64,000 nt of DNA from Paracoccaceae bacterium (GCA_014654775.1 JACVZW010000013.1:1-64000), one strand, 5' to 3'; shown: positions 8,962 to 18,327, counted from the stretch's first letter. A program made the numbers and translations. Notes: a model not told the origin generated them from the sequence alone.

Positions 8962-10469
8962 GCTGCCACCCCGGCGGCACCGATCATCCAGCGGCCAATC
9001 TCTTCGGGCCCCTCGCTGCGCGGGTCAAGGCTGGGGGACAGGGCCCCTTTATGCAGCACCTGAATGCGGTCGCAGATTTCGAACAACTCTTCCAACTCCT
9101 CCGAGATCACCAGAACCGCCACGCCCTCATTCCGCATCTGCACCAGACGGTGCCGGATCGCCGTCGCCGCCCCGATATCCACCCCCCATGTCGGCTGGGC
9201 GACGAACAGAAGGCGCGGGTTCAGCGAAATCTCGCGCCCCATGATGAATTTCTGCAGGTTCCCGCCCGACAGCGACCCGGCTTCCGCCTCGGGGCCGGAC
9301 GTGCGGACGTCGAAATCCGCGATGCAGCCTGCGGTGAACTTGGCTTCGGCCTGACGGTCGATCAGCCCGCGCTTCAGCAGGCCCAAAGGATGGGCCGTCA
9401 GCAGGCTGTTGTCGGCAAGGCTCATGTCCGGCACGGCCCCACGGCCAAGCCGCTCCTCGGGCACGAAGGCAAAGCCGAGTGCCCGCCGTTCGGCGGGTCC
9501 AAGATGCCCGATCGCCTTGTCCATCATGCGGATTTCATCACGCCGTGCGGCGGGCAGCACGGTCTCGCCGGAAATCAGGCGCGACAGTTCCGCCTGCCCA
9601 TTGCCCGAAATCCCCGCAATCCCCAGAATCTCCCCCGCATGCAGGCGCAGCGTCACCCCCGCCAGACCCATGCCGAAAGGATCGTCGGGTGCGTGGTTCA
9701 GGCCCGAAAGCTCCAGCCGCAGGTCGCCCTGCGGCATCGGCGCCAGATGCAGCGGCGCGGGCATGTCGCGCCCGATCATCATCCGGGCAAGATCATGTGA
9801 ATCATGGTCACGCGGATCGACATCCCCGGTGACGCGCCCGCCGCGCAGGATCGTGGCACGGTCACAAAGCGCGCGGATTTCATCCAGCTTGTGCGAAATG
9901 AACAGGATCGACACCCCGCCGTCCCGCAGACGGCGCAGCGTATCGAACAGCAGACCCACCGCTTGGGGCGGCAGGACGCTGGTCGGTTCGTCAAGGATCA
10001 GAAGGCGCGGTTCGGTCAGCAGGCAGCGGATGATCTCCACCCTCTGCCGTTCGCCGACCGACAGCGCATGCACATGGGCAAAGGGATCGACCACCAGACC
10101 GAAATCCTGCCCAAGGGCGCGGATGCGGGTGGCAAGGTCGGCCTTCGACCCCGGCACGATCAACGAGATGTTCTCCACCACGGTCAGTGTTTCGAACAGG
10201 GAGAAATGCTGGAACACCATCCCGATGCCCAACCGCCGCGCCTCGGCGGGCGATGTCAGATGGACAGGCGCACCGTTCCAAAGCACCTCGCCCTCGTCGG
10301 GACGCTCGACCCCGTAGATCAGCTTCATCAAGGTGGATTTGCCCGCGCCGTTTTCGCCAAGGATCGCGTGAATGGACCCAGCAGCCACGTCCAGATCGAT
10401 GGCGGAATTCGCCACGGTCTGCCCGTAGGTCTTGGTCATATTGCGAAGCGACAGCAGCGGCGCGGGCAT
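8958..10469 (-). CDS. ABC transporter ATPase with two nucleotide-binding domains (NupO-like)
   Basis: 503 aa with two fused ABC domains. The first has Walker A GENGAGKST, signature LSVGERQRVEI and Walker B LLILDEPTSVL. The second is degenerate: GISGNGQAE replaces a Walker A and the signature is SLSGGNLQKFIMGRE, as in the sugar/nucleoside (RbsA/NupO) subfamily. I start at ATG 10469 (MPAPLLSLRNMTKTYG). The longer reading from 10514 would run back into the end of the binding-protein gene without family similarity. It energises the two permeases encoded directly downstream. Confidence 0.9.
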   Translation of the reverse strand: MPAPLLSLRNMTKTYGQTVANSAIDLDVAAGSIHAILGENGAGKSTLMKLIYGVERPDEGEVLWNGAPVHLTSPAEARRLGIGMVFQHFSLFETLTVVENISLIVPGSKADLATRIRALGQDFGLVVDPFAHVHALSVGERQRVEIIRCLLTEPRLLILDEPTSVLPPQAVGLLFDTLRRLRDGGVSILFISHKLDEIRALCDRATILRGGRVTGDVDPRDHDSHDLARMMIGRDMPAPLHLAPMPQGDLRLELSGLNHAPDDPFGMGLAGVTLRLHAGEILGIAGISGNGQAELSRLISGETVLPAARRDEIRMMDKAIGHLGPAERRALGFAFVPEERLGRGAVPDMSLADNSLLTAHPLGLLKRGLIDRQAEAKFTAGCIADFDVRTSGPEAEAGSLSGGNLQKFIMGREISLNPRLLFVAQPTWGVDIGAATAIRHRLVQMRNEGVAVLVISEELEELFEICDRIQVLHKGALSPSLDPRSEGPEEIGRWMIGAAGVAA

Positions 10470-10474
10470 CTGGA

Positions 10475-11563
10475 TCACTGCGGCAGGGGGGTGGCAACAC
10501 CCTTGACGTGCCAATCCATCGCGATGATGTCGGCATTGGCAAGGGAAACGCCCGCCGCGACACCTTCGCTGTCATCCGCCTTGGTGATCGGCCCGGTGAA
10601 GGGGTTGAAGCTGCCATCGGCGATCTTGGCTTCGGCCTCGGTGATCTTGGCCATGATGTCGGCGGGGATATCCGCACTCCAGTCCACCACGGAGACAACT
10701 TTGTCGGCCACGCCAAGGAAGGCGTTCGCGCCGACGAAGTTGCCCGCCAGATGGGCATCGACCGATGCCTTGAAGAAAGGCGACCAGTCCGTGGCCACGC
10801 AGCCAAGGTACTTGGTCGGCGCGTATTTCTTCATCGACGAGTTCAGGTTGAAGGCGTAGATGCCCGCCTCTTCGCAGGCCGCGATGACCGACGGCGTGTC
10901 CTGCGCGTTCGAGAAGATCACGTCGCATCCCTGCGAGATCAGCGCCTTGGCGGCTTCCTGTTCCTTGGCCGGGTCAAACCATGTGTTGACCCAGATCACC
11001 GACACTTCGATATCCGGGTTCACTGCCTGCGCGCCCAGCGTGAAGGCGTTGATCGAGGTGATCAATTCGGGAATGGCAAAGGCCGAGACAGAGCCGAGCT
11101 TGCCGGTTTTCGACAGCGCCGCCGCTGCCATGCCCAGCAGATAGGTGCCTTGGAAGTATTGCGCCGCGAAGGGCGAGAAGTTCGGGGCGACCATGAAGCC
11201 CGACGCATGCAGCACGGTGACCGACGGGTCACGCTTGGCAATCTGCATCGCGCCGTTCTGATAGCCGAAGGACCCGGCGATAAGCACCTTGTTCCCGTCT
11301 GCCACGGCCTTGTTCATGATGCGGTCGGCATCGGGACCTTCGGCGATGTTTTCCAGAATGGTGAAGGTGACGGCATCACCATAGGCCGCCTTGATCGGGT
11401 CCAGACCCGCCGCCAGCGTGTGCGACCAGCCCACATCGCCAAGGGGCGAGGGCAGGACCAGAGCAATCCCCAAGGGATCGGCGGCACTTGCCCCGCGCGC
11501 GGATATCGCCGCGGCGATGGCGGCGAAGGCTGTGGTCTGAAGGAAGGTCCGTCTTGCGATCAT
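10475..11563 (-). CDS. BMP-family periplasmic purine-type binding protein
   Basis: 362 aa. The N-terminus MIARRTFLQTTAFAAIAAA has a twin-arginine-like RRTFL motif followed by a hydrophobic core and a likely cleavage after ASA, so export may use Tat. The mature part (PLGIALVLPSPLGDVGWSHTLAAGLD, then FEYQNG-like GSFGYQNGAM and HASGF) fits the BmpA/PnrA/Med family, which binds purine nucleosides. It lies 24 bp downstream of the aminohydrolase gene and six bases upstream of the ATPase start. The ligand may be a methylated or oxidised purine, or a pterin, given the catabolic genes ahead of it. Confidence 0.88.
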   Translation of the reverse strand: MIARRTFLQTTAFAAIAAAISARGASAADPLGIALVLPSPLGDVGWSHTLAAGLDPIKAAYGDAVTFTILENIAEGPDADRIMNKAVADGNKVLIAGSFGYQNGAMQIAKRDPSVTVLHASGFMVAPNFSPFAAQYFQGTYLLGMAAAALSKTGKLGSVSAFAIPELITSINAFTLGAQAVNPDIEVSVIWVNTWFDPAKEQEAAKALISQGCDVIFSNAQDTPSVIAACEEAGIYAFNLNSSMKKYAPTKYLGCVATDWSPFFKASVDAHLAGNFVGANAFLGVADKVVSVVDWSADIPADIMAKITEAEAKIADGSFNPFTGPITKADDSEGVAAGVSLANADIIAMDWHVKGVATPLPQ

Positions 11564-11587
11564 GGCTGTCTCTCCTGTTGAGTGTTT

Positions 11588-12949
11588 CTAGGCGTTTATG
11601 GTGGCCAGCACGGCTTCGGCCTCGGCGGCCATCTGGGCTTCGTCCAGTCCGGGGAATTCGCCCTTGGCCCAGACGATGCGGCCGTTGACCATGGTCAGGT
11701 CCGTCGGCATGGCGATGCCGACCTTTGCGATCAGGCTGGCCGGGTCGTGGCGGGTGCCGACATAATCCATCCGGCGGGTGTCGATGGCGAAAAGATCCGC
11801 AGCCATGCCGGGGGCCAGACGCCCGATATCGCTGCGCCCCAGCAGGGCAGCGCCCCCAGCCGTGGCATAGCCCAGAAAATCACGCGGCTCCGGCACGGGA
11901 TGCGCGCGGCGGGACGCCACAAGGCATTGCAGCATATAGCCCGAGTGGATGCAGTGCATCAGGTTGGAATTGTCGCTCGAGGCAGACCCGTCGCAGCCAA
12001 GGCCCAGCCGCACCCCAAAGGCCGCCATGGCGGGAACATCGGTGACTTCGGCGCCGACCAGATAGACGGGTTCCGGGCAATGCGCCACACCCGTCCCCGA
12101 AGCCGCCAACTGGCGAAGTTCGGTGTCCGTCAACTCCCAGCAATGGGCATAGAAGGTGTCGGGCCCGGCAAAACCGATCTGTTCCAGATAATCCACCGTC
12201 CGCATGCCGTGGCGCGCCGCGATCACCTGGCTTTCGCCTTCTCCGACATGGGTATGCAGGAAGACACCCTTGTCGCGGGCCAGGGCGGCGGATTCCACGA
12301 AGGTTTCACGGTAGCAGTTCACCGGCTGGCAGGGGGACACCACAACCTGCGCCATGCTGAAGGGGGCCGAGTCGTGATAGGTGTCGATCAGCCGCGCGCA
12401 ATCGGCAATGAATTCATCGGTCGATTCCAGCATCTCATCCGGGATCGTCGATCCTTGCGATTTCGGCAGCGTGTTGCCACCGCGCCCCGCATGAAAGCGC
12501 AGCCCGATCTTGGCCGCCGCCTCGAACTGGCGGTCGACGAGGCGTTTACCGGCATGGCGGGGGTAGTTGTACTGGTGGTCAAAGGCCGTCGTGCAGCCAT
12601 GCTTGGCCAATTCGGCCATCGCGGTCAGGGACGAGTGGTAAAAGCAATCCTCGGTCAGCCGCGAGAAGATCGGATAGATCAGGTCCAGCCATTCGATGAC
12701 CGACAGCTTGGTCCAATCCAGATCGGCACGGTTGCGCACGAAGGTCTGGAAGAAATGATGGTGGGTGTTCACAAGGCCGGGATACAGAAACCAGCCCCGC
12801 GCATCGATGACTTCGGCACCCGTCGGGGCGACCAGACCCTTGCCAATGGCCGCGATCTTCGGCCCTTCGACCAGAAGGTCCACATCGCGCAACACGCTGT
12901 GGGGGTCGCAGATGACGGCGGCGCAGCCCTTGAAAAGATGGGCGGTCAT
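11588..12949 (-). CDS. Amidohydrolase: 8-oxoguanine/isoxanthopterin-type deaminase
   Basis: 453 aa, amidohydrolase superfamily. NTHHHFFQ (near residue 60) carries the HxH metal ligands. Later LHTHVGEGE, YAHCWEL and the LGLGCDGSASSD aspartate complete a mononuclear metal site. The order and spacing match the family that includes 8-oxoguanine deaminase, isoxanthopterin deaminase and hydroxydechloroatrazine ethylaminohydrolase. Hydrolytic deamination of a purine- or pterin-like ring is therefore expected, but the exact substrate cannot be read from sequence. The start overlaps the GST gene stop by four bases. Placement between oxygenase and transporter genes suggests a catabolic pathway for an imported heterocycle. 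Confidence 0.85.
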   Translation of the reverse strand: MTAHLFKGCAAVICDPHSVLRDVDLLVEGPKIAAIGKGLVAPTGAEVIDARGWFLYPGLVNTHHHFFQTFVRNRADLDWTKLSVIEWLDLIYPIFSRLTEDCFYHSSLTAMAELAKHGCTTAFDHQYNYPRHAGKRLVDRQFEAAAKIGLRFHAGRGGNTLPKSQGSTIPDEMLESTDEFIADCARLIDTYHDSAPFSMAQVVVSPCQPVNCYRETFVESAALARDKGVFLHTHVGEGESQVIAARHGMRTVDYLEQIGFAGPDTFYAHCWELTDTELRQLAASGTGVAHCPEPVYLVGAEVTDVPAMAAFGVRLGLGCDGSASSDNSNLMHCIHSGYMLQCLVASRRAHPVPEPRDFLGYATAGGAALLGRSDIGRLAPGMAADLFAIDTRRMDYVGTRHDPASLIAKVGIAMPTDLTMVNGRIVWAKGEFPGLDEAQMAAEAEAVLATINA

Positions 12950-13599
12950 TGGCTGCTCCCCGTGGGTTCGGGCTTCAACTCGTGCAAGCGATGGATGCCC
13001 GGCATTTCGATGAACCGCGGCAGGGCGCGCAGCGACCGGGTCCAGAGCCGTATCGTCGGATAGGGGTCGGTCGAGATGCCGCCGTCCGGGGCCAGCATGG
13101 CATGCGGGAAACAGGCGATATCGGCCAATGTGGGGCGGTTTCCGGCCAGAAACGCCTCGCCGCGCAACCGCGCCTCAACCAGCGCGGCCTCAAGCTCGCG
13201 CAGGGCGGCGACCCCGGCTTTGCGGCAGGCGTCGATATCGGCGGGCTTCTGCAGCATGTCATGGGTGCGCGCCTTGCCGATACTGGCCGACAGCCGATGC
13301 CCGAAGGCCAGCCATTGCGCCACCCGCCCGCGCATGACGGGCGTATCATCGCCCAGCCAGTCCGGCCCATGGCTTGCCGCTACATAGGTCAGGATCGCGG
13401 CGGATTCCGTCAGCAGCAGGTCGCCGTCCTGCAGGATCGGGATCGTGCCCGCCGGATTGATCCGCAGGAAGGGGGCGCTGCGATGCTCTCCGCCCGGGTG
13501 GAAATCGACCGCGCGCAGATCAAGCCGCGCGCCGACCAACGACGCCAGCAGCCGCACCTTGTAGCAATCGGGGCTGAGGACATAGTCGTAAAGGATCAT
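12946..13599 (-). CDS. Glutathione S-transferase-like protein
   Basis: 217 aa. The N-terminal thioredoxin-like domain (MILYDYVLSPDCYKVRLLASLVGARL, then NPAGTIPILQDGDLLLTESAAILTYV) and the helical C-terminal domain (AFLAGNRPTLADIACFPH) define a canonical GST fold. I start at 13599, which gives an ATGA overlap with the oxygenase gene; the longer reading from 13647 adds a tail unrelated to GSTs. Position directly after a Rieske-less oxygenase subunit recalls NdmE, a GST-like protein required by the caffeine-pathway N7-demethylase NdmC. A structural, non-transferase role is therefore possible. Confidence 0.85.
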   Translation of the reverse strand: MILYDYVLSPDCYKVRLLASLVGARLDLRAVDFHPGGEHRSAPFLRINPAGTIPILQDGDLLLTESAAILTYVAASHGPDWLGDDTPVMRGRVAQWLAFGHRLSASIGKARTHDMLQKPADIDACRKAGVAALRELEAALVEARLRGEAFLAGNRPTLADIACFPHAMLAPDGGISTDPYPTIRLWTRSLRALPRFIEMPGIHRLHELKPEPTGSSQ

Positions 13600-14432
13600 G
13601 CCGCCACCAGTTGCGCGCCATAGCTGTAACCGCGCCGTTTCAGCCAACGGCGATAGGCCACGGATGTAAGGTCGGCGCGTGTCGGAATCTCAAGCCCCGG
13701 GTCCAGTGGCAACAGGCTGGGCTGCTGATTTTCAAGGATCGACCGATCCTGCAGGAAGATCGTCTGCTGGAAATGGATCAGGTCGGTCAGCGATGTGGTG
13801 TCGTCAAACAGCGCCATCCAAGGCCAGACTTCGCACAGCGTCTCGGTCAGGGGCTGCACGAAAAGGGTGATCACGTCCCATTCGTCGGGGCGCGGCGGGC
13901 AGGTCTTATACAGCACCGATACCGTGGGCGCAGGCACACGATACATGTATTCCGTGGTGATCCCACCCGCCGCCGATTTCGCGGCTTGTGGTTGGTAGAA
14001 CTGCACCTTGGTCGCCCAGACCTCATCCACCTCGTCGCGGATCGCCACGTCATAGCGACCCACCTCGGTATGCGGTTCGGCGCCAAGGATATCGGTGTGC
14101 ACAAAAGGAAAATGCGCGATGTCCAGAAAGTTCTCGACCGCACGCAGGGGCGAGCATTTCACGCGGACAAGGCCGACATCGACCAGACGCCGCCCGGGCT
14201 GATCCGCTTCAGGGATGTCGAACAAGGGGCGCGCGGGTGCGCCAAGGCTGGTCCAGACATGGCCATAGCGCGCCTGTGAGGGCAGCACCCGGCTTGACGC
14301 CGTCACCATCGGCTGCCCATCCCGCAGCGTCACATGGATCGCTTCGCCCAAAAGCAAGGTGTCGCGGTCTTCGCGGTGCAACTGGCTGACCATGGCCACC
14401 GGATACCATTCGTCGCGGATGGGATCGGTCAT
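13596..14432 (-). CDS. Rieske-less ring-hydroxylating oxygenase catalytic subunit
   Basis: 278 aa. ENFLDIAHFPFVH (residues 100-112) is the non-haem iron motif of Rieske oxygenase alpha subunits, with His107 and His112 and the bridging Asp104. QDRSILENQQP near residue 235 supplies the expected third-ligand Asp. The N-terminus begins like an alpha subunit (DEWYPVA, GEAIHV) and rejoins it at YGHVWTSLG, but the stretch that should hold the CxH...CxxH iron-sulfur ligands is absent. The Rieske cluster must come from another protein, and the gene immediately upstream encodes one with a four-base overlap. NdmC of caffeine degradation is the known precedent for such an enzyme. Likely a mono-oxygenase or demethylase on a purine-like substrate (inference). 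Confidence 0.82.
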   Translation of the reverse strand: MTDPIRDEWYPVAMVSQLHREDRDTLLLGEAIHVTLRDGQPMVTASSRVLPSQARYGHVWTSLGAPARPLFDIPEADQPGRRLVDVGLVRVKCSPLRAVENFLDIAHFPFVHTDILGAEPHTEVGRYDVAIRDEVDEVWATKVQFYQPQAAKSAAGGITTEYMYRVPAPTVSVLYKTCPPRPDEWDVITLFVQPLTETLCEVWPWMALFDDTTSLTDLIHFQQTIFLQDRSILENQQPSLLPLDPGLEIPTRADLTSVAYRRWLKRRGYSYGAQLVAA

Positions 14433-15043
14433 GCGAACACCCCTTCCGCCTGCCGCCGCAGGGCTTCAAGCCCGCGCGACACCTCTGTCAACACCGAAGG
14501 GGATGCCGTCGCCTCCGTCAGCGCATGCAGCGCATAGCGACCATTCGGCAGGGGTTGCACAAGGATCGTCACCGCAACGCCAGACAGCGTGCCGCGCGCC
14601 ACCGGGCCTGACACCGAAAAGGCGACGGCATCCCAGTCCACAGCCGCCTCGACCGTCAGCGACCGCAGCGCCGATCCTTCGATCGTCGGAGGCATCGCAT
14701 CAGGTGCTTGCGGGGCAACCCAGACCACGCCGTCAGCTTCCGTCGCGTGAAAGACCGGAACGCGGATCGCATCGGGCGGGGCAAGGTCCGGATGGGCCGG
14801 GATCCGCAGGCAATGGCCTTCGGCCCCATAGCTCCAACCGTGATAGATGCAGGACAGTGCCTCGCCACGCACAAAGCCGTGCGACAAGCGCATCCCACGA
14901 TGCGGGCAACGGTCGGCCCATGCTGCCACGCGGCCAGATGCGCTACGCCACAGCGCCACATCCATCCCGTCCACACAGACAGGCATAACCCCAAGCCGAG
15001 GGAGGTCGCGCGACAGCGCGACAGGAGTCCAGGCAGCAGACAT
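14429..15043 (-). CDS. Stand-alone Rieske [2Fe-2S] protein partnered with the split oxygenase
   Basis: 204 aa. CPHRGMRLSHG and CIYHGWSYG (Cys46, His48, Cys65, His68) form a complete Rieske cluster motif with 16 residues between the pairs. The first 100 residues equal the Rieske domain of an aromatic-ring oxygenase; the last 100 residues are an extra domain I do not recognise, lacking non-haem iron ligands. First gene of the minus-strand operon and overlapping the catalytic-subunit gene by four bases, it very probably supplies electrons to that subunit. No ferredoxin reductase is encoded nearby, so electrons must enter from a protein encoded elsewhere. Confidence 0.85.
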   Translation of the reverse strand: MSAAWTPVALSRDLPRLGVMPVCVDGMDVALWRSASGRVAAWADRCPHRGMRLSHGFVRGEALSCIYHGWSYGAEGHCLRIPAHPDLAPPDAIRVPVFHATEADGVVWVAPQAPDAMPPTIEGSALRSLTVEAAVDWDAVAFSVSGPVARGTLSGVAVTILVQPLPNGRYALHALTEATASPSVLTEVSRGLEALRRQAEGVFA

Positions 15044-15207
15044 CAGTTCGGTTCCGGTAAACGGCCTTTCGGGTCACGCTATGCCGACTTCGGATGGCTG
15101 TCCTGCCGACCGAGCGGGCATTGACGATCCACAAAAGGAATCGCTGTTCATGCCTGATTGTTAGACCGGACCGCCCAATAAGTAACCAATTTGTGAAGAC
15201 CCTCGTG

Positions 15208-15459
15208 TCAGGAGACCTCACCATTCTCCAGACGGCGCCGTCCAATCGCCTCGACCCACACATCGATCGGGCCAAGCGACACGCCCAGTTCCATCGCATC
15301 GATCAGGTCGGGTGGCCCGCTCAGGGTGATTTCCACCTGCCCGTCGGCACGACGCACGGGCACACCGCGCAGCCCAAGGCGCTGCATATGTCGCGTGATC
15401 CAAGGCAGAAAGCTGTCAGCCGCCAGATCGCCCGCAATGATGAAATGCTCGACCGCCAC
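15208..15459 (-). CDS. Acylphosphatase-like protein without catalytic residues
   Basis: 83 aa, the length of an acylphosphatase. The second half, from ITRHMQRLGLRG through ADGQVEITLSGPPDLIDAM to GPIDVWVEAI, aligns well with the family. The catalytic loop normally reading VQGVGFR is LAADSFLPW here, so the phosphate-binding Arg is missing. The Asn that usually follows as VRN is replaced in PVRRADG. Hydrolysis of acyl phosphates is therefore unlikely, and a binding or regulatory role is possible. It lies 164 bp upstream of the Rieske gene on the same strand and may or may not belong to that transcript. Confidence 0.7.
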   Translation of the reverse strand: MAVEHFIIAGDLAADSFLPWITRHMQRLGLRGVPVRRADGQVEITLSGPPDLIDAMELGVSLGPIDVWVEAIGRRRLENGEVS

Positions 15460-15805
15460 TGCGCCAAACTCCCCTTAGGAGGGCGAGCATGACAGCAAAA
15501 CCATCCAAGGCGCAACGCTGCGGCATGCAGGGCCATCCGGGTGCGCGGCAGGAAGGGGCGGCATGTCAAAAGTATGACCAAGTTGTGTCTTCGGTCGGGG
15601 AAACTTGCCTGCGCTCCCACGCGACCTAGGCGGGAATTTCAAAAATAATCGAATAATTGCATGTACTTACCCAACCGCCCCCTGCAACCCACCCCACGGG
15701 GACGATCCGTCCTGCCCAATTCCCGCCCTAAACTGGGCTTCCCGCGCCGCGTTGACTCATACAGGAAGACCGGGTGCCGGCGCACCCAGAAGAGGGAGAA
15801 AAGGG
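15460..15805. other. Intergenic region upstream of the chemoreceptor gene
   Basis: About 345 bases between divergently transcribed genes. It should hold the promoters of both. An A+T-rich patch occurs at about 15638-15670. No confident promoter hexamers, terminators or small genes were recognised, apart from the purine-rich ribosome-binding stretch at about 15791-15804 before the chemoreceptor start. Confidence 0.4.
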
Positions 15806-17323
15806 ATGCGTCTGACCTTGAAAAGACTGCTGATCACGACATTCGCCGTGATCTTTGCGATATGGGCCGGCTCGACGGTCATGGTGCTGGGGATGCTGAA
15901 GGCATCGAATGACCGGTACCTTTTCGCTGTGAACGTCTCCATGGGGCAGATGGCCGATATCGACCGCCTCCTGAAGAACAAGCTGATGGTCAGATCGACC
16001 GTCGCCGAGATCCTGATCAGCATGCCCAATGCGCCCGCCGATCACCTCGCAAAGCTGCGGGCCGAGATCGACGCCATCGTGCAGGACGTCGAAGCGACGG
16101 TGGCCAAGATCAAAGCATCGGACCTTACCGAAAAGCAGCGCGTGACGCTGGCGCGGTTCGAGGACCTGCATGTTCTTGCCAAGAAACAGAACGCCGCGGC
16201 CATCTCGCTCAAGCTGTCGGGCGCAGACGGGTCCGCCAATGCGCTTTTCCACGGCGATCTAGCAAAGATCGCCGACGATCTGGTCGCCTCAATGGACGAC
16301 ATGATGAAGATCATCGAAGAAGAAGCCAGAAAGCACGCGTCGGAAACGGCTGCGGCCTATGCCTCGGCGCAGATGGCGCTTGCCGGCCTCTTCCTCGCAG
16401 CGATCCTTTCGGCGATGCTGGCCGCCGTCCTGCTGACACGCCGGATCTCGCGCAGCCTCGCCGTCGTGAACACCGCCATCCACAACGTCGCCTCCGGCGC
16501 AACGCAGATGGCCTCGACCTCCGAGGAACTCAGTCAGGGCGCCGCGGAACAGGCCTCTTCCACCGAGGAAACCTCGGCGGCGGTGGAGCAGATGGCAGCA
16601 AACATCAAGCAGACGGCCGAGAACGCCAAGGAAACCGAAAAGATGGCGCGGCAGTCAGCCACGGATGCCCGGGCAAGCGGCAAGGCCGTCGTCGAGGCGG
16701 TCGACGCCATGAAGACAATCGCCAGCCGGATCATGATCGTGCAGGAAATCGCCCGGCAGACCGATCTTCTGGCCCTGAATGCGGCGGTGGAAGCGGCGCG
16801 CGCAGGCGAACATGGACGCGGTTTCGCCGTCGTCGCCGCCGAAGTCCGCAAGCTTGCCGAACGCAGCCAGACAGCCTCGACCGAGATCTCCTCGCTGTCC
16901 GAGGTAACGCTGCGCACGGCATCCAGTGCGGGCGACATGCTGCGCGGCCTCGTCCCGAACATCGAAACCACCTCTGCGCTAGTCACCGAGATTTCCGTCG
17001 CGGCAGGCGAGCTGGCCACCGGGGCCGGACAGATCAGCGCCGCCATCCAGCAACTCGACAAGGTCACGCAGGAAAACACCTCCGCCTCGGAACAACTGGC
17101 TGCCAGCGCGACAGAGCTTTCGGGTCAAGCCGACGCCCTGTCAGGCGCGATGGACTTCTTCCAAGTCAAGGACACCCAGCAGATCGCCGTCAAGTCGCCG
17201 GCAAAGGTGGCGAAGGGCGGGTTCGCGCCACGCCGCGAAAAGGCCGCCACCGCCGGCTTCGATCTCGACATGGACGAAGGTGCCGATGACCTCGACCGTC
17301 GCTTCAAGCGCGCCGCCGCCTGA
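15806..17323 (+). CDS. Methyl-accepting chemotaxis protein
   Basis: 505 aa from ATG 15806, preceded by AGAGGGAGAAAAGGG. A first membrane helix (about residues 7-30) is followed by a helical periplasmic sensor of the four-helix-bundle type (about 31-190), a second membrane helix (about 192-212), a short HAMP-like stretch ([13 protein letters not shown]) and a long coiled-coil signalling domain. The conserved tip is [41 protein letters not shown], quoted here in parts: [17 protein letters not shown] then [14 protein letters not shown]. No CheR-binding pentapeptide is visible at the C-terminus (RRFKRAAA). The ligand is unknown. Confidence 0.9.
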   Translation: MRLTLKRLLITTFAVIFAIWAGSTVMVLGMLKASNDRYLFAVNVSMGQMADIDRLLKNKLMVRSTVAEILISMPNAPADHLAKLRAEIDAIVQDVEATVAKIKASDLTEKQRVTLARFEDLHVLAKKQNAAAISLKLSGADGSANALFHGDLAKIADDLVASMDDMMKIIEEEARKHASETAAAYASAQMALAGLFLAAILSAMLAAVLLTRRISRSLAVVNTAIHNVASGATQMASTSEELSQGAAEQASSTEETSAAVEQMAANIKQTAENAKETEKMARQSATDARASGKAVVEAVDAMKTIASRIMIVQEIARQTDLLALNAAVEAARAGEHGRGFAVVAAEVRKLAERSQTASTEISSLSEVTLRTASSAGDMLRGLVPNIETTSALVTEISVAAGELATGAGQISAAIQQLDKVTQENTSASEQLAASATELSGQADALSGAMDFFQVKDTQQIAVKSPAKVAKGGFAPRREKAATAGFDLDMDEGADDLDRRFKRAAA

Positions 17324-17342
17324 AGCCACATGCAGAACGCAG

Positions 17343-17368
17343 AAGGGGCGCAGCCGGCTGCGCCCCTT
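17343..17368 (+). terminator. Perfect hairpin after the chemoreceptor gene
   Basis: A 26-bp perfect palindrome (AAGGGGCGCAGCC and its complement) starts 20 bases after the chemoreceptor stop and is followed by a short T run and C residues. It lies between convergent genes and probably terminates transcription from both sides. Confidence 0.75.
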
Positions 17369-17454
17369 TCCCATTGCGACGCCGTGGCGACGGCGGCAGA
17401 CAAAACGCCCCCTCGGGATAATCACCCGATCCGGGCGCTGGCTCCTGAAGCCCC

Positions 17455-18327
17455 TCAGCCCAGCTTGCGCAGACGGGCAAAGAGGCTCGACGTATCCCAG
17501 CGCCCCCCGCCCATCTTCTGGACGTCCTTGTAGAACTGATCCACCAGCGCGGTCACCGGCAGACTGGCCCCGACCTCATCGGCGGCGGACAGGCAGATCC
17601 CCAGATCCTTGCGCATCCAGTCAACCGCGAAGCCATGCTGGAAATGACCGGCCAGCATCGTCTTGTGGCGGTTCGCCATCTGCCAGCTGCCCGCCGCGCC
17701 CTGACTGATCACCTCGACCACCGCCTCGCCGTCCAGCCCCGCCTTCTCGGCGAAGTGCAGCGCCTCAGACAGGCCCTGCATCAGGCCCGCAATGGCGATC
17801 TGGTTGCACATCTTGGCCAGTTGTCCCGCCCCGCTCTCGCCGATGCGGCGGCAAATGCGGGCATAGGCGGCAATCACGGGTTCGGCCCGCGCATAATCCT
17901 CGGCGCTGCCGCCACACATGACCGACAGCACGCCATTCTCCGCCCCGGCCTGCCCGCCCGAGACAGGCGCATCGACAAAGCCGATGCCACGGCCTGTGGC
18001 AAGCGCGGCAAGCTCCCGCGTGACCGACGCCGAGACCGTCGTGTGATCGATGAACAGCGTCCCCTTGCCCATCCCGGCAAAGGCCCCGTCCGGCCCGGTG
18101 CAGACCTCGCGCAGGTCGTCATCATTGCCCACGCAGGCCAGCACCACATCCGCCCCCTCCGCAGCGGCGACCGGGGTCGGGGCGGAACGGCCGCCATGCT
18201 TGGCAACCCAAGCCTCGGCCTTCTGCGGCGACCGGTTGTAGACCGTCACCTCATGCCCCTTGGCCATCAGGTGACCCGCCATCGGAAAGCCCATCACCCC
18301 AAGCCCCAGAAACGCCACCCGTGCCAT
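17455..18327 (-). CDS. 3-hydroxyisobutyrate dehydrogenase-family NAD(P)-dependent oxidoreductase
   Basis: 290 aa from ATG 18327 (MARVAFLGLGVMGFPMAGHLMAKGH). The N-terminal Rossmann motif GLGVMGFPMAGHL is followed by DAPVSGGQAGAENGVLSVMCGG (substrate-binding) and GESGAGQLAKMCNQI, which has the catalytic Lys of beta-hydroxyacid dehydrogenases. Length is normal for the family. The specific hydroxy acid is unknown: tartronate semialdehyde, hydroxyisobutyrate or a related compound. The longer reading to 18471 adds an N-terminal extension unlike the family and was not used. It lies downstream of tctA on the same strand but 170 bp away. Confidence 0.85.
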   Translation of the reverse strand: MARVAFLGLGVMGFPMAGHLMAKGHEVTVYNRSPQKAEAWVAKHGGRSAPTPVAAAEGADVVLACVGNDDDLREVCTGPDGAFAGMGKGTLFIDHTTVSASVTRELAALATGRGIGFVDAPVSGGQAGAENGVLSVMCGGSAEDYARAEPVIAAYARICRRIGESGAGQLAKMCNQIAIAGLMQGLSEALHFAEKAGLDGEAVVEVISQGAAGSWQMANRHKTMLAGHFQHGFAVDWMRKDLGICLSAADEVGASLPVTALVDQFYKDVQKMGGGRWDTSSLFARLRKLG

